Of a stretch of DNA of 64,000 nucleotides, positions 1-10,044 are shown one piece after another (the stretch's first letter is position 1; each line of letters begins with the position of its first letter). Under the pieces are notes generated by a model that saw nothing but the letters and a program-made list of their open reading frames with translations, ran no database searches and was not told where the DNA came from. The DNA lies in the NCBI RefSeq assembly GCF_000175215.2, contig NC_014817.1:648501-712500 (forward strand). Reading direction: 5' to 3'. A program made the position numbers and the translations under genes. The DNA comes from Asticcacaulis excentricus CB 48 (GTDB lineage Bacteria > Pseudomonadota > Alphaproteobacteria > Caulobacterales > Caulobacteraceae).

Positions 1-630
1 GTATTCGGATTTCAGTTCCAACCGCGTCAGCTTGGTGACGCCTTCGACCAGTTGCGCGATCTCTTCGCCGAACAGCGAAGCGATTTCTTCGCGTGTGGCG
101 GGCGTGTCTTCGATGGTGTCGTGCAGCAGCGCCGTCACGATGGCCGCCGAGTCCAGCTTGTAATCGGTCAAAATCCCCGCCACCTCGATCGGGTGGGCGA
201 AATAGGGGTCGCCCGAAGCGCGCAACTGCGCCCCGTGCATACGCATGGCATAGACATAGGCGCGGTTGAGAAGCGCCTCATCGACGGTCGGATCATAGGC
301 CGCCACCCGGTCGATCAGCTCCATCTGACGCAGGAAACGGCGCTTCGGAGCCGGGGTAGGCGCAGGCTTGGGAGCCTGCGCCATCTGCGTCATTGACGGC
401 ATTTCCGGGGGTGTCTGGATCGGAGGCGTTTCCGCCGGCGGATCGAGCGGCGGTGCTTCAGGTGGGGGTATGATATCCCCTTCCTTAGGCTCACCGGGGG
501 GAACTTCCGGGGGCGTTTCTTCCGGGAAACCGGGCGGCACAGCAGGCGGTTCGTTTTCAGACGAAACCCGTGCCGTGATTACCGATTGACCTTCAGTTGC
601 CATGTCCAGAACCGTACTCTTCTCATACAT
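1..630 (-). CDS. spoT: Bifunctional (p)ppGpp synthetase/hydrolase (RSH), N-terminal part
   Basis: The first 210 residues of a Rel/SpoT homologue are visible; the 3' end runs off the window. From about residue 100 the sequence is a typical RSH hydrolase HD domain: RAYVYAMRMHGAQLRASGDP, then FAHP (His146) and ALLHDTIEDT (His170-Asp171), which in this family bind Mn2+ and remove the 3'-pyrophosphate of (p)ppGpp. The synthetase and ACT domains would lie outside the window. The start at 630 is chosen because AGGAG lies just upstream. Residues 28-96 form an unusual proline-rich tract of PPE/PPG-like repeats (27 prolines in 68 residues, one PPP), much longer than the short N-terminus I expect in this family. 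rpoZ lies upstream on the same strand, the usual alphaproteobacterial arrangement, but a terminator separates them. An internal start at Met103 would remove the tract. Confidence 0.93.
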   Translation of the reverse strand, partial: MYEKSTVLDMATEGQSVITARVSSENEPPAVPPGFPEETPPEVPPGEPKEGDIIPPPEAPPLDPPAETPPIQTPPEMPSMTQMAQAPKPAPTPAPKRRFLRQMELIDRVAAYDPTVDEALLNRAYVYAMRMHGAQLRASGDPYFAHPIEVAGILTDYKLDSAAIVTALLHDTIEDTPATREEIASLFGEEIAQLVEGVTKLTRLELKSEY

Positions 631-753
631 GCAGGCTCCTTAGATAAGAGCCCCGCCACGCGAGTCAAAGAGTAACCCCGCAAACCTATAATCGCCAATA
701 AAAAAGCAGGGTTTATAACAAGAGGCATTGAAGATCACTCTGTGTATTCGTTT

Positions 754-800
754 CGCGAATGTCTTATGTCTCTGATACATATGAGACATTCGCGTTTTTT
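754..800 (+). terminator. Orphan intrinsic terminator-like hairpin
   Basis: CGCGAATGTCT (754-764) pairs perfectly with AGACATTCGCG (784-794), the stem is extended internally by TATGT/ACATA with a two-base bulge, and TTTTTT follows at 795-800. On the plus strand this has the form of a Rho-independent terminator. No plus-strand gene precedes it in the window. Confidence 0.65.
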
Positions 801-876
801 AACCGACCGGATGCGTCAGCATCTTCGGGCGTTGGTGTTATGCGCAAAGTTATGGGCAGGCGCGCGCGCAAAGAAA

Positions 877-905
877 AACACCGGCCTGAGCAACAGGCCG
901 GTGTT
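877..905 (-). terminator. Terminator downstream of rpoZ
   Basis: AACACCGGCCTG (877-888) and CAGGCCGGTGTT (894-905) form a perfect 12-bp stem with a five-base loop. Read on the minus strand it is followed by a T-rich stretch (TTTCTTTG), as expected for an intrinsic terminator 26 bases after the rpoZ stop codon. Confidence 0.8.
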
Positions 906-931
906 CCAAATATTCAAAAGATAGCAGAGGC

Positions 932-1291
932 TTAGTAGCGCTCTTCCTGACCACCATCGCGGTCGGACTGAAGCGCGCGGATCAGCTCGCTTTCCGACAT
1001 CTGCTGATGCTGCGGATCGGCCAGCAGGGCCAGGGTCTCGGCCTCTTCCTCGGCTTCGGTGCGCTCATCAACGCGTTGCAGCGAAGCGATCAGGCTTTCG
1101 GTCAGGCTTTCCGGCGGCAGCTTGTCTTCGGCGATCTCACGCAGGGCCACAACCGGGTTTTTGTCGTTGTCGCGGTCGAGCAGGATCGAAGCACCCGAAG
1201 AGATGGCGCGGGCGCGATGTGCCGCCAGCAGCACCAGATTGAAACGGTTATCGACCTTCTCGACGCAATCTTCGACGGTGACGCGAGCCAT
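932..1291 (-). CDS. rpoZ: RNA polymerase omega subunit
   Basis: This is the small omega subunit (119 aa), which helps assemble and stabilise core RNA polymerase around beta-prime. The N-terminus MARVTVEDCVEKVDNRFNLV is the hallmark of the family, followed by LAAHRARAISSGA and NPVVALREIA. The C-terminus is acidic and glutamine-rich, as in other Alphaproteobacteria. The open frame extends upstream to 1339, but the start at 1291 gives the family N-terminus and has AAGGG about nine bases before it. It is divergent from the EamA transporter (1487) and sits upstream of spoT on the same strand; omega and RSH genes are commonly adjacent, consistent with a shared role in the stringent response. Confidence 0.95.
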   Translation of the reverse strand: MARVTVEDCVEKVDNRFNLVLLAAHRARAISSGASILLDRDNDKNPVVALREIAEDKLPPESLTESLIASLQRVDERTEAEEEAETLALLADPQHQQMSESELIRALQSDRDGGQEERY

Positions 1292-1486
1292 GCAGAACCC
1301 TTTGCAAATAATGACAAAAACGCCGCCGCCAAGACGCATTTCGCCTTGACCGACAGCGTGAGCCGTGTTCGTTCACCCCGTCTTTACCCAGTGCCGCTGT
1401 AAAAGACAAGAATTACTTGTCATTTGCGTTCACGCCGCTGCGCAGCGGTTGCACCGCCTGCCCGCCTCGCCTAAGAGACGCGCATC

Positions 1487-2455
1487 ATGTCCGCTGCGTC
1501 CTCCCCTGTTGCGTCCCCATCCGCCCTGTCACGCTGGAGCGGCTATGCTCTGGCTCTGGCCGGCGCGTTTCTATTCGCCACCAAGGGCATCTTCATCAAG
1601 CTGGCCTATGCCTATGAGGTCGATGCCTCGACGCTTTTGACCCTGCGACTTCTGATCGCCACGCCCTTCTTTATCGTGGTCGGCCTGATCACCCGCTATC
1701 GCCAGCGAAAGGCCGCGCCCTTGTCGGGCAGCCTGTATCTCAAGGCACTGGCGGTTGGCGCGCTGGGTTACTGGTTCGCCAGCTATACCGATTTCGAAGG
1801 GCTGGTGCACCTGTCGCCGCAGTTTGAACGCCTGATCCTGTTCACCTATCCTTTGTTCGTCATCCTTCTGGGGGCGTGGCTGTTCCGACAGCCACTGAAA
1901 GTGCTGGCCCTGCCCGCCTTTGTCATTGCTTATGCCGGTCTGGCCCTTGTCTTCTGGTCGGAAGCGGGCAGCGGCGGGCCGGACGTTGCCATAGGTGCCG
2001 GTTGGGTTATGGCCTCCTCCGTCGCCTTTGCCCTCTATCTGCTGCTGGCCAAACCGCTGATCGCGCAGATGGGCGCCGCCTTATTTACATCGGTCGGCAT
2101 GGTCGGGGCGGCCATCGCCACCTTCATCCATTTTGGCCTGACCCACCAGGCCAGCGCCATCCCGGCCGATCCCGGCCTGTGGACGCTGGCGCTCGGTCTG
2201 GCCATCGGCGCGACCGTCCTGCCCGGCTACCTGGTCAGCTTCGCTCTGGCGCGCATCAGTTCTCAAGCCAATGCCGTCATCGGCTTCATCAATCCCATCT
2301 TCACCATGGGCCTCAGCGTCCTGATTCTGAAGGAAAGCCTCTCGCTCATCGACCTGCTCGGCACCGTGCTGGTGCTGGGCGGTGTCGGGCTCTACACTTG
2401 GCTGGAACAAAGACCTCAGAGGCTTAACAAGGCGGACGTATCTTCCGCCGGATAG
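1487..2455 (+). CDS. EamA/DMT-family transporter
   Basis: A 322-residue inner-membrane protein made of two EamA repeats of about five transmembrane helices each. The first repeat begins SGYALALAGAFLFATKGIFI and the second GAGWVMASSVAFALYLLLAK, ending with the typical NPIFTMGLSVLILKESLSLI segment. Members export amino acids, nucleotides or related metabolites; the substrate cannot be told from sequence. The start ATG at 1487 follows AGAGACGC. Its 3' end overlaps that of convergent folK by 40 bases. The polar C-terminal tail (EQRPQRLNKADVSSAG) lies in the overlap. Confidence 0.85.
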   Translation: MSAASSPVASPSALSRWSGYALALAGAFLFATKGIFIKLAYAYEVDASTLLTLRLLIATPFFIVVGLITRYRQRKAAPLSGSLYLKALAVGALGYWFASYTDFEGLVHLSPQFERLILFTYPLFVILLGAWLFRQPLKVLALPAFVIAYAGLALVFWSEAGSGGPDVAIGAGWVMASSVAFALYLLLAKPLIAQMGAALFTSVGMVGAAIATFIHFGLTHQASAIPADPGLWTLALGLAIGATVLPGYLVSFALARISSQANAVIGFINPIFTMGLSVLILKESLSLIDLLGTVLVLGGVGLYTWLEQRPQRLNKADVSSAG

Positions 2456-2967
2456 GCATCGGTCCCTACCGTCACCCGCGCGTACAATTCCCGCGCGCTT
2501 ACGCCCAAAACCGGATGCCGCCAGTCCGGCGCAATCTCCGCCAGCGGCCCCATAACAAAACCCCGCTCATGGGCACGCGGATGCGGCAGGACCAGCACGC
2601 CCTCACGCACCCTGTCGCCATAGGCGATCAGATCGAGATCGAGCACGCGCGGTAGATTGCTTTTTTCGCTTCGCACGCGACCGGTTTCGGCCTCCAGCGC
2701 GTGTAACTGCGTAAGTAAATCGTCCGGTTTCAGAGTCGTGCAAACCGCCATTACGGCGTTATGGTAAGGCGGATAGTTAGGGTCCGGCCACGCCTGAGAG
2801 CACCAGAGGGATGAAATCTGCGTAACCTTTATGTCATCAAGGCACAAGCGCTTGACAACCCTCTCCAAGGCCTGCAAAGGATTGAGATATTCGTGAGGCA
2901 AATTCGCGCCATAGGCAATGTAGATGTCAGGCACATTCGCCGATAACGCTGCTACTGTTTTAGACAT
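2416..2967 (-). CDS. folK: 6-hydroxymethyl-7,8-dihydropterin pyrophosphokinase
   Basis: HPPK (183 aa) transfers pyrophosphate from ATP to 6-hydroxymethyl-7,8-dihydropterin in folate synthesis. Key segments are IAYGANLPHEYLNP (the GSNLG-type opening, here YGANL), RVLDLDLIAYGD carrying the two Mg2+-binding aspartates, and LPHPRAHERGFVMGPLAEIAP near the C-terminus. The frame is open to 3018, but the ATG at 2967 gives the normal N-terminus. It is divergent from the NYN gene (3003) with only 35 AT-rich bases between the starts, so the two promoters must overlap or lie inside the opposing gene. Its 3' end overlaps that of the EamA gene. Confidence 0.92.
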   Translation of the reverse strand: MSKTVAALSANVPDIYIAYGANLPHEYLNPLQALERVVKRLCLDDIKVTQISSLWCSQAWPDPNYPPYHNAVMAVCTTLKPDDLLTQLHALEAETGRVRSEKSNLPRVLDLDLIAYGDRVREGVLVLPHPRAHERGFVMGPLAEIAPDWRHPVLGVSARELYARVTVGTDAYPAEDTSALLSL

Positions 2968-3002
2968 TTTTTTCTTCGATTTTTTAAACGAAAGACATTT
3001 AA

Positions 3003-3572
3003 ATGAGTTTTTATCCAACCGACAAGATTGCTCTCTTTATTGACGGTGCCAACCTCTACTCAGCAGCCAAGGCACTTAACTTCGATATTGATTACCGCAA
3101 GCTTCTCGATGAGTTTCGTAAGCGCGGTATTCTGCTGCGTGCCTACTACTACACGGCTCTGGTCGAAGGCGACGACTATTCACCGATCCGCCCGCTTGTA
3201 GACTGGCTGGACTATAACGGTTTTGCCCTGATTACAAAGACCGCCAAAGAATATACCGATGCACAAGGGCGCAAGCGCTGGCGCGGCGATATGGATATCG
3301 AAATCGCCTGCGACATGATGGAAATTGCTGAACACGCCGACCATCTGGTGCTGTTCTCTGGCGATGGCGACTTCCGCCGCCTGATCGAAGCCGTCCAGCG
3401 CAAGGGCTGTCGCGTTACGGTCGTCTCTACCGTCAAGTCGCAGCCGCCGATGACCTCGGATGAACTGCGCCGTCAGGCCGACACCTTCGTCGATCTGGCC
3501 GATCTGGCCAGCGTCGTAGGCCGCCCGCGTCAGCAACAGGTCAATACGCGCCACGACGAGTTCGAAGACTAA
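3003..3572 (+). CDS. NYN-domain (LabA/DUF88-like) putative ribonuclease
   Basis: A 189-residue single-domain protein of the NYN family, a PIN-like nuclease fold. The acidic metal-site pattern is present: LFIDGANLY (Asp14), GDMDIEIACDMM (Asp96, Asp98) and LFSGDGDFRRLIE (Asp121, Asp123). NYN proteins are thought to process or degrade RNA; LabA-type members have been linked to clock or cell-cycle output, but no role can be assigned here. The C-terminus after residue 170 is polar and probably disordered. ATG at 3003 is the only sensible start. It is divergent from folK and convergent with smpB. Confidence 0.85.
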   Translation: MSFYPTDKIALFIDGANLYSAAKALNFDIDYRKLLDEFRKRGILLRAYYYTALVEGDDYSPIRPLVDWLDYNGFALITKTAKEYTDAQGRKRWRGDMDIEIACDMMEIAEHADHLVLFSGDGDFRRLIEAVQRKGCRVTVVSTVKSQPPMTSDELRRQADTFVDLADLASVVGRPRQQQVNTRHDEFED

Positions 3573-3581
3573 AATAGAATA

Positions 3582-3642
3582 AAGCCCCACCATAAACCGT
3601 CCAACTTTATGGGGTCAGTTCATACGGCCGGGCTTTTTTAGC
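3582..3642. terminator. Branched terminator between NYN gene and smpB
   Basis: AAAGCCC near 3582 pairs with GGGCTTT near 3632-3638 and encloses an inner hairpin CCATAAA/TTTATGG. A T run (TTTTTT) follows on the plus strand and overlaps the smpB stop codon. It could end transcription of both convergent genes. Confidence 0.5.
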
Positions 3643-4114
3643 CGTGATCCTTGAGCAGGCGGGCCTTTTCGCGGCCCCAGTCGCGCTTGGCCTCGGTCTC
3701 GCGCTTGTCATGCAGCTTCTTGCCCTTGGCCAGGGCAATCTCGACCTTCACCCTGCCCTTATCGTTGAAATAGAGCTTGGTCGGCACGATGGTCATGCCT
3801 TCGCGCTGCACGGCAATCATAAAGCGCGCTATCTCACGCCGGTGCATCAACAATTTGCGATGGCGGCGCGGCTCATGGTTGAAGCGGTTGGCAAAGCCGT
3901 AATGCGGAATATCGGCATTGATCAGCACCAGCTCATCGCCATTCTCGATCGAGACGTACGATTCGGCGATATTGGCGCGGCCCTGACGCAGCGACTTGAC
4001 CTCGGTGCCGGTCAGGACGATGCCCGCCTCGGTGTTGTTTTCGAGGAAATAGTCGAAACGGGCCCGCCGGTTATCGGCGATGACCTTATAATTGGATTGC
4101 TCTTTCTCGGCCAA
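3638..4114 (-). CDS. smpB: SsrA-binding protein SmpB
   Basis: SmpB (158 aa) binds tmRNA and delivers it to stalled ribosomes for trans-translation. The sequence is canonical: NRRARFDYFLENNTEAGIVL, GTEVKSLRQGRANIAESYV, the RRHRKLLMHRREI loop, and the basic C-terminal tail KGKKLHDKRETEAKRDW, which enters the ribosomal decoding centre. ATG at 4114 lies one base after the dapA stop codon, so the two genes are surely co-transcribed and probably translationally coupled. This dapA-smpB order also occurs in Caulobacter. Confidence 0.97.
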   Translation of the reverse strand: MAEKEQSNYKVIADNRRARFDYFLENNTEAGIVLTGTEVKSLRQGRANIAESYVSIENGDELVLINADIPHYGFANRFNHEPRRHRKLLMHRREIARFMIAVQREGMTIVPTKLYFNDKGRVKVEIALAKGKKLHDKRETEAKRDWGREKARLLKDHG

Positions 4115-4115
4115 G

Positions 4116-5009
4116 TCAGAGCCCCGCGGCTTTCATCGCCTCATCGACCAGCGGCCGCACCGCCTCGGCGCAGGGCACGATGGGCAGGCGCACCTCGTCG
4201 GTCGTCTGACCCAGACGGCTCAGGGCGTATTTGGTAGGGGACGGAGACGCGTCCGCAAACAGCACCTTATGCAGTTGGATCAGCTTGTCCTGCCAGGTGC
4301 GGGCAGTGGCGAAATCGCCTGCCTTCGCGGCATTATACAGAGCTACCATCTCGGCTGGCGCGACGTTGGAGGTCACCGAAATCACCCCGTGGCCGCCGTG
4401 GGCCATATAGCCCAGAAGCGTCGGATCATCGCCGGAGATAAACGAGAAGCCCGGTTCGATGGCGATGCGCAACTGGCTCATGCGCACCAGATCACCGGTG
4501 GCATCCTTGATGCCAACGATGTTGGGCAGCTTCGACAGGCGCACAATGGTGTCATTTGTGATGTCGATCACCGTGCGGCCGGGCACATTATAGAGCATCA
4601 CCGGTATCTCAACCGAATCGTTCAGCGCCTTGAAATGCTGATACAAACCTTCCTGAGACGGCTTGTTGTAATAAGGCACGACGACCAGCACGGCATCCGC
4701 GCCGACCGTCTTGGCGTGACGCGCCAACTCCAGCGCTTCGGCCGTATTGTTCGACCCGGCTCCGGCAATGACCTTGACGCGCCCGGCGGCGACTTCGATG
4801 CACAGGCGCACGATTTCCTTGTGCTCCTCCATCGACAGGGTCGAGGTTTCGCCCGTCGTGCCCACAGGCACCAGACCATGCACACCCGCCTTTATCTGCG
4901 TCTCAACCAACTGTTTGAACGCCGCATAGTCCACCTCACCGTTTTTGAACGGCGTCACCAGCGCGGTAATTACGCCGGAAAACAGGGGCAGGGCATCAAG
5001 GTTCGACAT
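4116..5009 (-). CDS. dapA: 4-hydroxy-tetrahydrodipicolinate synthase
   Basis: DapA (about 297 aa) condenses pyruvate with aspartate semialdehyde on the way to lysine and meso-diaminopimelate. Visible motifs are VGTTGETSTLS (substrate-binding loop), VVPYYNKPSQEG, MLYNVPGRT with the catalytic tyrosine, and GIKDATGD with the Schiff-base lysine. The open frame reaches 5081; starts at 5021, 5018 and 5009 are possible. I chose 5009 (MSNLDALPLFSGVITALVT) because it gives the family N-terminus, but no clear ribosome-binding site settles this. The gene leads the dapA-smpB operon and is divergent from the lytic transglycosylase. Asd, which makes its substrate, lies at 54448-55503. Confidence 0.95.
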   Translation of the reverse strand: MSNLDALPLFSGVITALVTPFKNGEVDYAAFKQLVETQIKAGVHGLVPVGTTGETSTLSMEEHKEIVRLCIEVAAGRVKVIAGAGSNNTAEALELARHAKTVGADAVLVVVPYYNKPSQEGLYQHFKALNDSVEIPVMLYNVPGRTVIDITNDTIVRLSKLPNIVGIKDATGDLVRMSQLRIAIEPGFSFISGDDPTLLGYMAHGGHGVISVTSNVAPAEMVALYNAAKAGDFATARTWQDKLIQLHKVLFADASPSPTKYALSRLGQTTDEVRLPIVPCAEAVRPLVDEAMKAAGL

Positions 5010-7411
5010 GGAGGTCATCATCCGGATAAAGCAGATCAAAATGTGGGGATGAGCCTTAAAACCACAATGGATTTGCTGCAACGACTTTGTAAAAAGAAAC
5101 GTCGGAATAAGGCGCGACTTGCGTCGGGCGGAAATATCCGCACCATGACGCCGTTATGTTCGCTCTGACGGTTTTTGTGATCGAAGCGTGACCACCGCAC
5201 CGCGGAAATCACGGTAAAAAACCCGGACACATAATTGTGCCGTCATGTATGGCCATTATGACCGCCAGCTTATGCTTAAGGATTTTGTGATGACCAAGGC
5301 TTTCCGGACATTCAATGCGCGCTCGGTAACATCGTGGTGCCGCTGGATGGGCGGAGCGGCCCTGATTGCGTTGACGGCGGGCACCGCCCTTTCGCCCGTT
5401 CTGGCGCAGGATACGGCATCGGCCCCCCGTCCCTATCAGGTGGGGCTTATCACCGAAGCCGACCGCGCCACGCTGAAACAGGCGCTGGAGGCGGCACGCA
5501 GCAAGAATTTCACTCTGGCTGAGTCGCTACGCGGCAGCTTAAGCGATCCGGTGGCGCGCAAGATCGTGCAGTGGGCCATTATCAATAATGACGGCGACAT
5601 TTATGGTTTTGCGGCGCTCGACGGGGCGCGTCGCGATCTGTGGGGCTGGCCGCGCGAGCAAAAGCGCCAGTTGGCAGCCGAAAAGCAGATCGGGAATGGA
5701 AGTCTGACGCCGCAGCAGACCATCGACTGGTTCAAGGGCGCGCCGCCCCTGTCGGTCGATGGGGCCATGGCCCTGATCAGCGCCTGTGAGCGCGTGGGTC
5801 AGACAGCCGAAGCCTCAGCACTGGCGCGCGCATGGTGGCGCGATCAGGCCTTTGATGCGACCGATCAGTCGCGCTTTCAGGCCAGCTTCGGACGCTACCT
5901 GACGACAGAGGACCACAAGGCGCGCCTCACCACCTTGTTGCTGGGCACGCAAGGTCCGGCCACCAATGCCATGCTGCCGCTGGTTGATGAGACCAGCCGA
6001 AAGGTGGCCACGGCCGCTATGGCCCTGCGCTCAGGCTCGGCGGCGGGTGTCACCCTGTACGAGCAGGCGCTGGCCATAAGTCCGCGCAACCCTGTGCTGG
6101 CCTATGAGCGCCTGCGTTCACTGCGCCGCGCCAAGCTGGAGACGCTGGGCTTTGGTCTGCTGGCCGACCTGCCGCCTGCCCCGGCCTCGGACGCCGCCAT
6201 GAGCAATCTGTGGGTTGAGCGCCTGTCCTATTTCCGCACCGCTTTGAAGGCCCGCAACTATCAGGCCGCCTATGAGGCCATGAATGGCGGCGGCTTCCCC
6301 AACGGCGAAAAGAAGGCCGAGGGCGAGTTCTTCGCCGGATGGACGGCCCTGATCCGCTTGAACCGCCCCGATCTGGCCCTGCCGCATTTTGAAAAGGTGC
6401 GCGAAGCCGGCACCTCGCCCATAACCCGCAGCCGCGCTCATTACTGGCTCGGCCGCGCCTATGAGGCCCGCGCGCAAGCCGGTGATGCCGAAAAGGCCAG
6501 GGCCCATTTCGTCGAAGGCGGTCAGTTCATCTACGCCTTCTACGGACAACTCGCCGCCGAAAAAGCCGGCGTGAAGGCCATCACCCTAGGCAAAGACCCC
6601 GTGCCGACCGCTGCCGACCGGGCGCGTTTTGAGAACCGTGACATGGTCAAGGCGGCAAAGATTCTGGGGCAAACGGGCGAACGTGACCTGTTCAACGCCC
6701 TGATTCTGGCGCTGGACGACGTTTTGCCGTCCGCAGAGGAGCAGGCCCTGCTGGTCGATCTGGCCGGGACCTATGGGACGCAGGATCTGACCATGCGCGT
6801 GGCGCGCGTCTCTCAGCAACGCGGCTTCTACCTTCCCGAACGCGCCTATCCGCTGCGCGCCCTGCCCGCCGTCAAATCACCCGAAGGGTCTTTTGTACTG
6901 GCCATCACGCGTCAGGAATCGGGCTTTGATCCGATGGTGCGCTCTGGTGCCAATGCGCGCGGCATGATGCAGCTTATCCCCCCGACCGCAAAGGGCGTGG
7001 CGCGGCGCATGTCGCTGACCTACTCCGACTCGATGCTGTATGATCCCGACTACAATATGCAGTTGGGGGCCTATCACCTGGGTGAACTGGTGGATCGCTT
7101 CGGCGGGTCCTACGTCATGGCCGCCGCTGGCTACAATGCCGGGCCGAACCGCCCGCCACAGTGGATCATCGACTGCGGCGATCCGCGCGGCGAAACAGCC
7201 GACCCCATCGCCTTTATCGAGTGCGCGCCCTTTACCGAAACGCGCAACTACATGATGCGCGTGATGGAAAACAACGCCGTCTACCGCGCCCGCCTCAATG
7301 GCGGCACCGCGCCCCTGACGCCGATGGCCGACCTGAAACGCGGTATGATCATCGCCTACACGCCGCAGACGGGCGATAGCGAAGATACGGGCAGCCTGCC
7401 GACCGGCCCGG

Positions 7412-8187
<776 letters not shown>

Positions 8188-8191
<4 letters not shown>

Positions 8192-9168
8192 CCCTGCACC
8201 CATTCCTTCGCGCTTTTCCACGCCAGAAGCGCGAACAGGGGCGCGCCGATGAGCGAGGTGAGCACCCCCAGTCGAATATCCGTCGAGGTCGGCAGCAGGC
8301 GCACCGCACCATCGGCCAGCAGCACCATCACCCCACCCGCCAGTCCGGAGGGCGCGATCAGCCGATAGGGGTCGCGCACACCCAGACCGCGCACCAGATG
8401 TGGCGCGGCCAGCCCAACGAAGCCGATCACCCCCGACACGGCGACGGCCAGCCCGGCCAGCACGCTGATGGCGACAACCGACAGCGCCGCCAGTTGGCGC
8501 AGATCGACGCCCTGAGAGCGCGCCGTGTCTTCGCCGAGCGTCAGGAGCCGCAGGCCCGGCCCGACCCGCCACAACAGCAGCGCCGAGACAACAAGTCCAC
8601 CCGCCGCCATGCCTGCGTCGGTCCAGCTACGGTTTTCGACCGACCCCATCATCCAGCCGAGAATTTCAGCGGTCGTTACCGGCGACGGCGACAGGTTAAA
8701 CACCAGCGCCATCAGCGCGCCGGTCAGGCTCGACAAGCCGACCCCCAGAAGGATCAGGGCCTGACGGTCGGGGAAGCGGCTGACAAAGGCCAGAATAATC
8801 AGCGACACACCACCTGCGAATAGCAGGGCAAACCCTTCAACTGCGCCGGGCGTCAGGCCCTGCCCCAGCACGATGGCGACCGCGGCCCCCAGACCAGCGC
8901 CGCCCGACACGCCCATCAGACCGGGTTCGGCCAGCGGGTTGCGGAAATAGCCCTGCGCCACCGAGCCGGCCACCCCCAGCATAGCCCCGACCAGCAGCGC
9001 GCACAGATTACGCGGCAGGCGGATCTGCCACAGGATGTCTCCGGCCAGACTGCCGGGCGCGCGCAAGGCCTGGGCATAGTCAGCGGGGCTCAGGGTCACC
9101 TCGCCCATGCCCATCAGCAGGACCAGCAACAGGGCCGCCAAAAGGGTAAGAATAATCCATATTTTCAA
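8188..9168 (-). CDS. FecCD-family ABC transporter permease
   Basis: A 326-residue inner-membrane permease with about nine to ten hydrophobic helices. It matches the FecCD/BtuC family by QIRLPRNLCALLVGAMLGVAG, the segment around NPLAEPGLMGVSGGAGLGA, and GFVGLAAPHLVRGL near the C-terminus, which contacts the ATPase. It starts four bases inside the end of the binding-protein gene (ATGA) and ends four bases inside the ATPase gene, so the three are one transcript. No TonB-dependent receptor or second permease is nearby. Confidence 0.92.
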
Positions 9169-9977
9169 GATATTCTCTCCGCCAGTTCAGGCAGGCCAAA
9201 CGCCACATACCACGCACTGCACGCCAGCATCGGGCTGGGGATGGTCACATGCGCCGCCCGCTCGATACGCCCCCGCACCAGTGGATGCCGCCCCGGTGCG
9301 CGGCGCATAGCATAGGCATCATCATAGAAGCCGAGCGCATAGACATCCGCCTTTTCGTTCAAAAACATCTCAGGCGAAAGGTAATAAAAATAAGGCTGTG
9401 ACGCCACCAGCCTGTGCCCGGTCGCGTCGATGATCTGCCCCACCCAGGTTGAGGCCCCCGCCGAAAAGCCTGAGGGCGTGTAGTAGAGGACGTTTCGCGG
9501 ATGTTGCGGTACCGACACCCGCGCCAGAGCCGCCGCCATGCTTTGCGCTTCGCCTGCACCGGCGTGCGCCACGCCCAGTTGCGCGGCGACCTTTTCGACT
9601 TCAGGACCCGCCTCAGAGAAGGTTGAAACATCATTGATCTGAATGATTTTTATACCGTGCGCCTGTGCCTGTTTGATCAGTCGGGCATCACCGCCCCAGG
9701 TGCGGACAAGGGCATCGGGTTTCAGCGCCAGCAGCGCCTCCAGCGTCGGGCGGCGCATCGGGATCGCCCCGACCCGCGCGCGGTAAAAACTGTCCTGATG
9801 GCGGGCGCGTGGCGACAGGCTGAGGATATGGTCGGAGGGCAGGAGGGCCAGCGCGTACTGATCGGCACACATATCCAGAGACACGACACGCAGGGGTTTG
9901 GCTTCTGCGGCACACGCAAGAAGGCACACCCAACAAAAAACCAATCTAAAGGCGATATTTCTCAACCTGTTTACCAC
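9165..9977 (-). CDS. Periplasmic metal-chelate-binding protein (BtuF/FepB-like)
   Basis: A 270-residue binding protein with a signal peptide (about residues 1-26, ending CAAEAKP) followed by RVVSLDMCADQYALALLP, the usual start of a TroA-like lobe in cobalamin or haem carriers. A long helix should join the two lobes around NDVSTFSEAGPEVEKVAAQL. No lipobox is evident, so it is probably a free periplasmic protein. First gene of the importer operon and divergent from the glycosyltransferase. The 67-base spacer is too short for a cobalamin riboswitch, so B12 regulation of that type is unlikely. Substrate unknown. Confidence 0.88.
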   Translation of the reverse strand: MVNRLRNIAFRLVFCWVCLLACAAEAKPLRVVSLDMCADQYALALLPSDHILSLSPRARHQDSFYRARVGAIPMRRPTLEALLALKPDALVRTWGGDARLIKQAQAHGIKIIQINDVSTFSEAGPEVEKVAAQLGVAHAGAGEAQSMAAALARVSVPQHPRNVLYYTPSGFSAGASTWVGQIIDATGHRLVASQPYFYYLSPEMFLNEKADVYALGFYDDAYAMRRAPGRHPLVRGRIERAAHVTIPSPMLACSAWYVAFGLPELAERIS

Positions 9978-10044
9978 CCTAGATTAGTTATCCACAGGCT
10001 CATTTTCGGTCTTAAGCTGTCCCCCTGAGGCCGTGGGGGGAAAC

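Larger units (their letters stand above)
631..931. other. Intergenic region between rpoZ and spoT
   Basis: This 301-base gap holds no convincing gene. It contains the rpoZ terminator (877-905, minus strand) and the AGGAG ribosome-binding site of spoT (about 636-640). It also holds a plus-strand hairpin followed by six T (754-800) that has no plus-strand gene in front of it. A perfect TATAAT on the plus strand (687-692) lies about 60 bases before that hairpin. On the minus strand TTGACT (near 663-668) followed by CTCTTATC could be a spoT promoter resembling the Caulobacter sigma-73 type, but the match is loose. Confidence 0.5.

Noticed and set aside
742..924. Short plus-strand frame overlapping the 754-800 hairpin
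   Set aside because: Starts with GTG without a ribosome-binding site and runs through two terminator hairpins.
9978..10044. Cobalamin riboswitch upstream of the importer
   Set aside because: Only 67 bases separate the divergent genes and no B12-box-like sequence is present.
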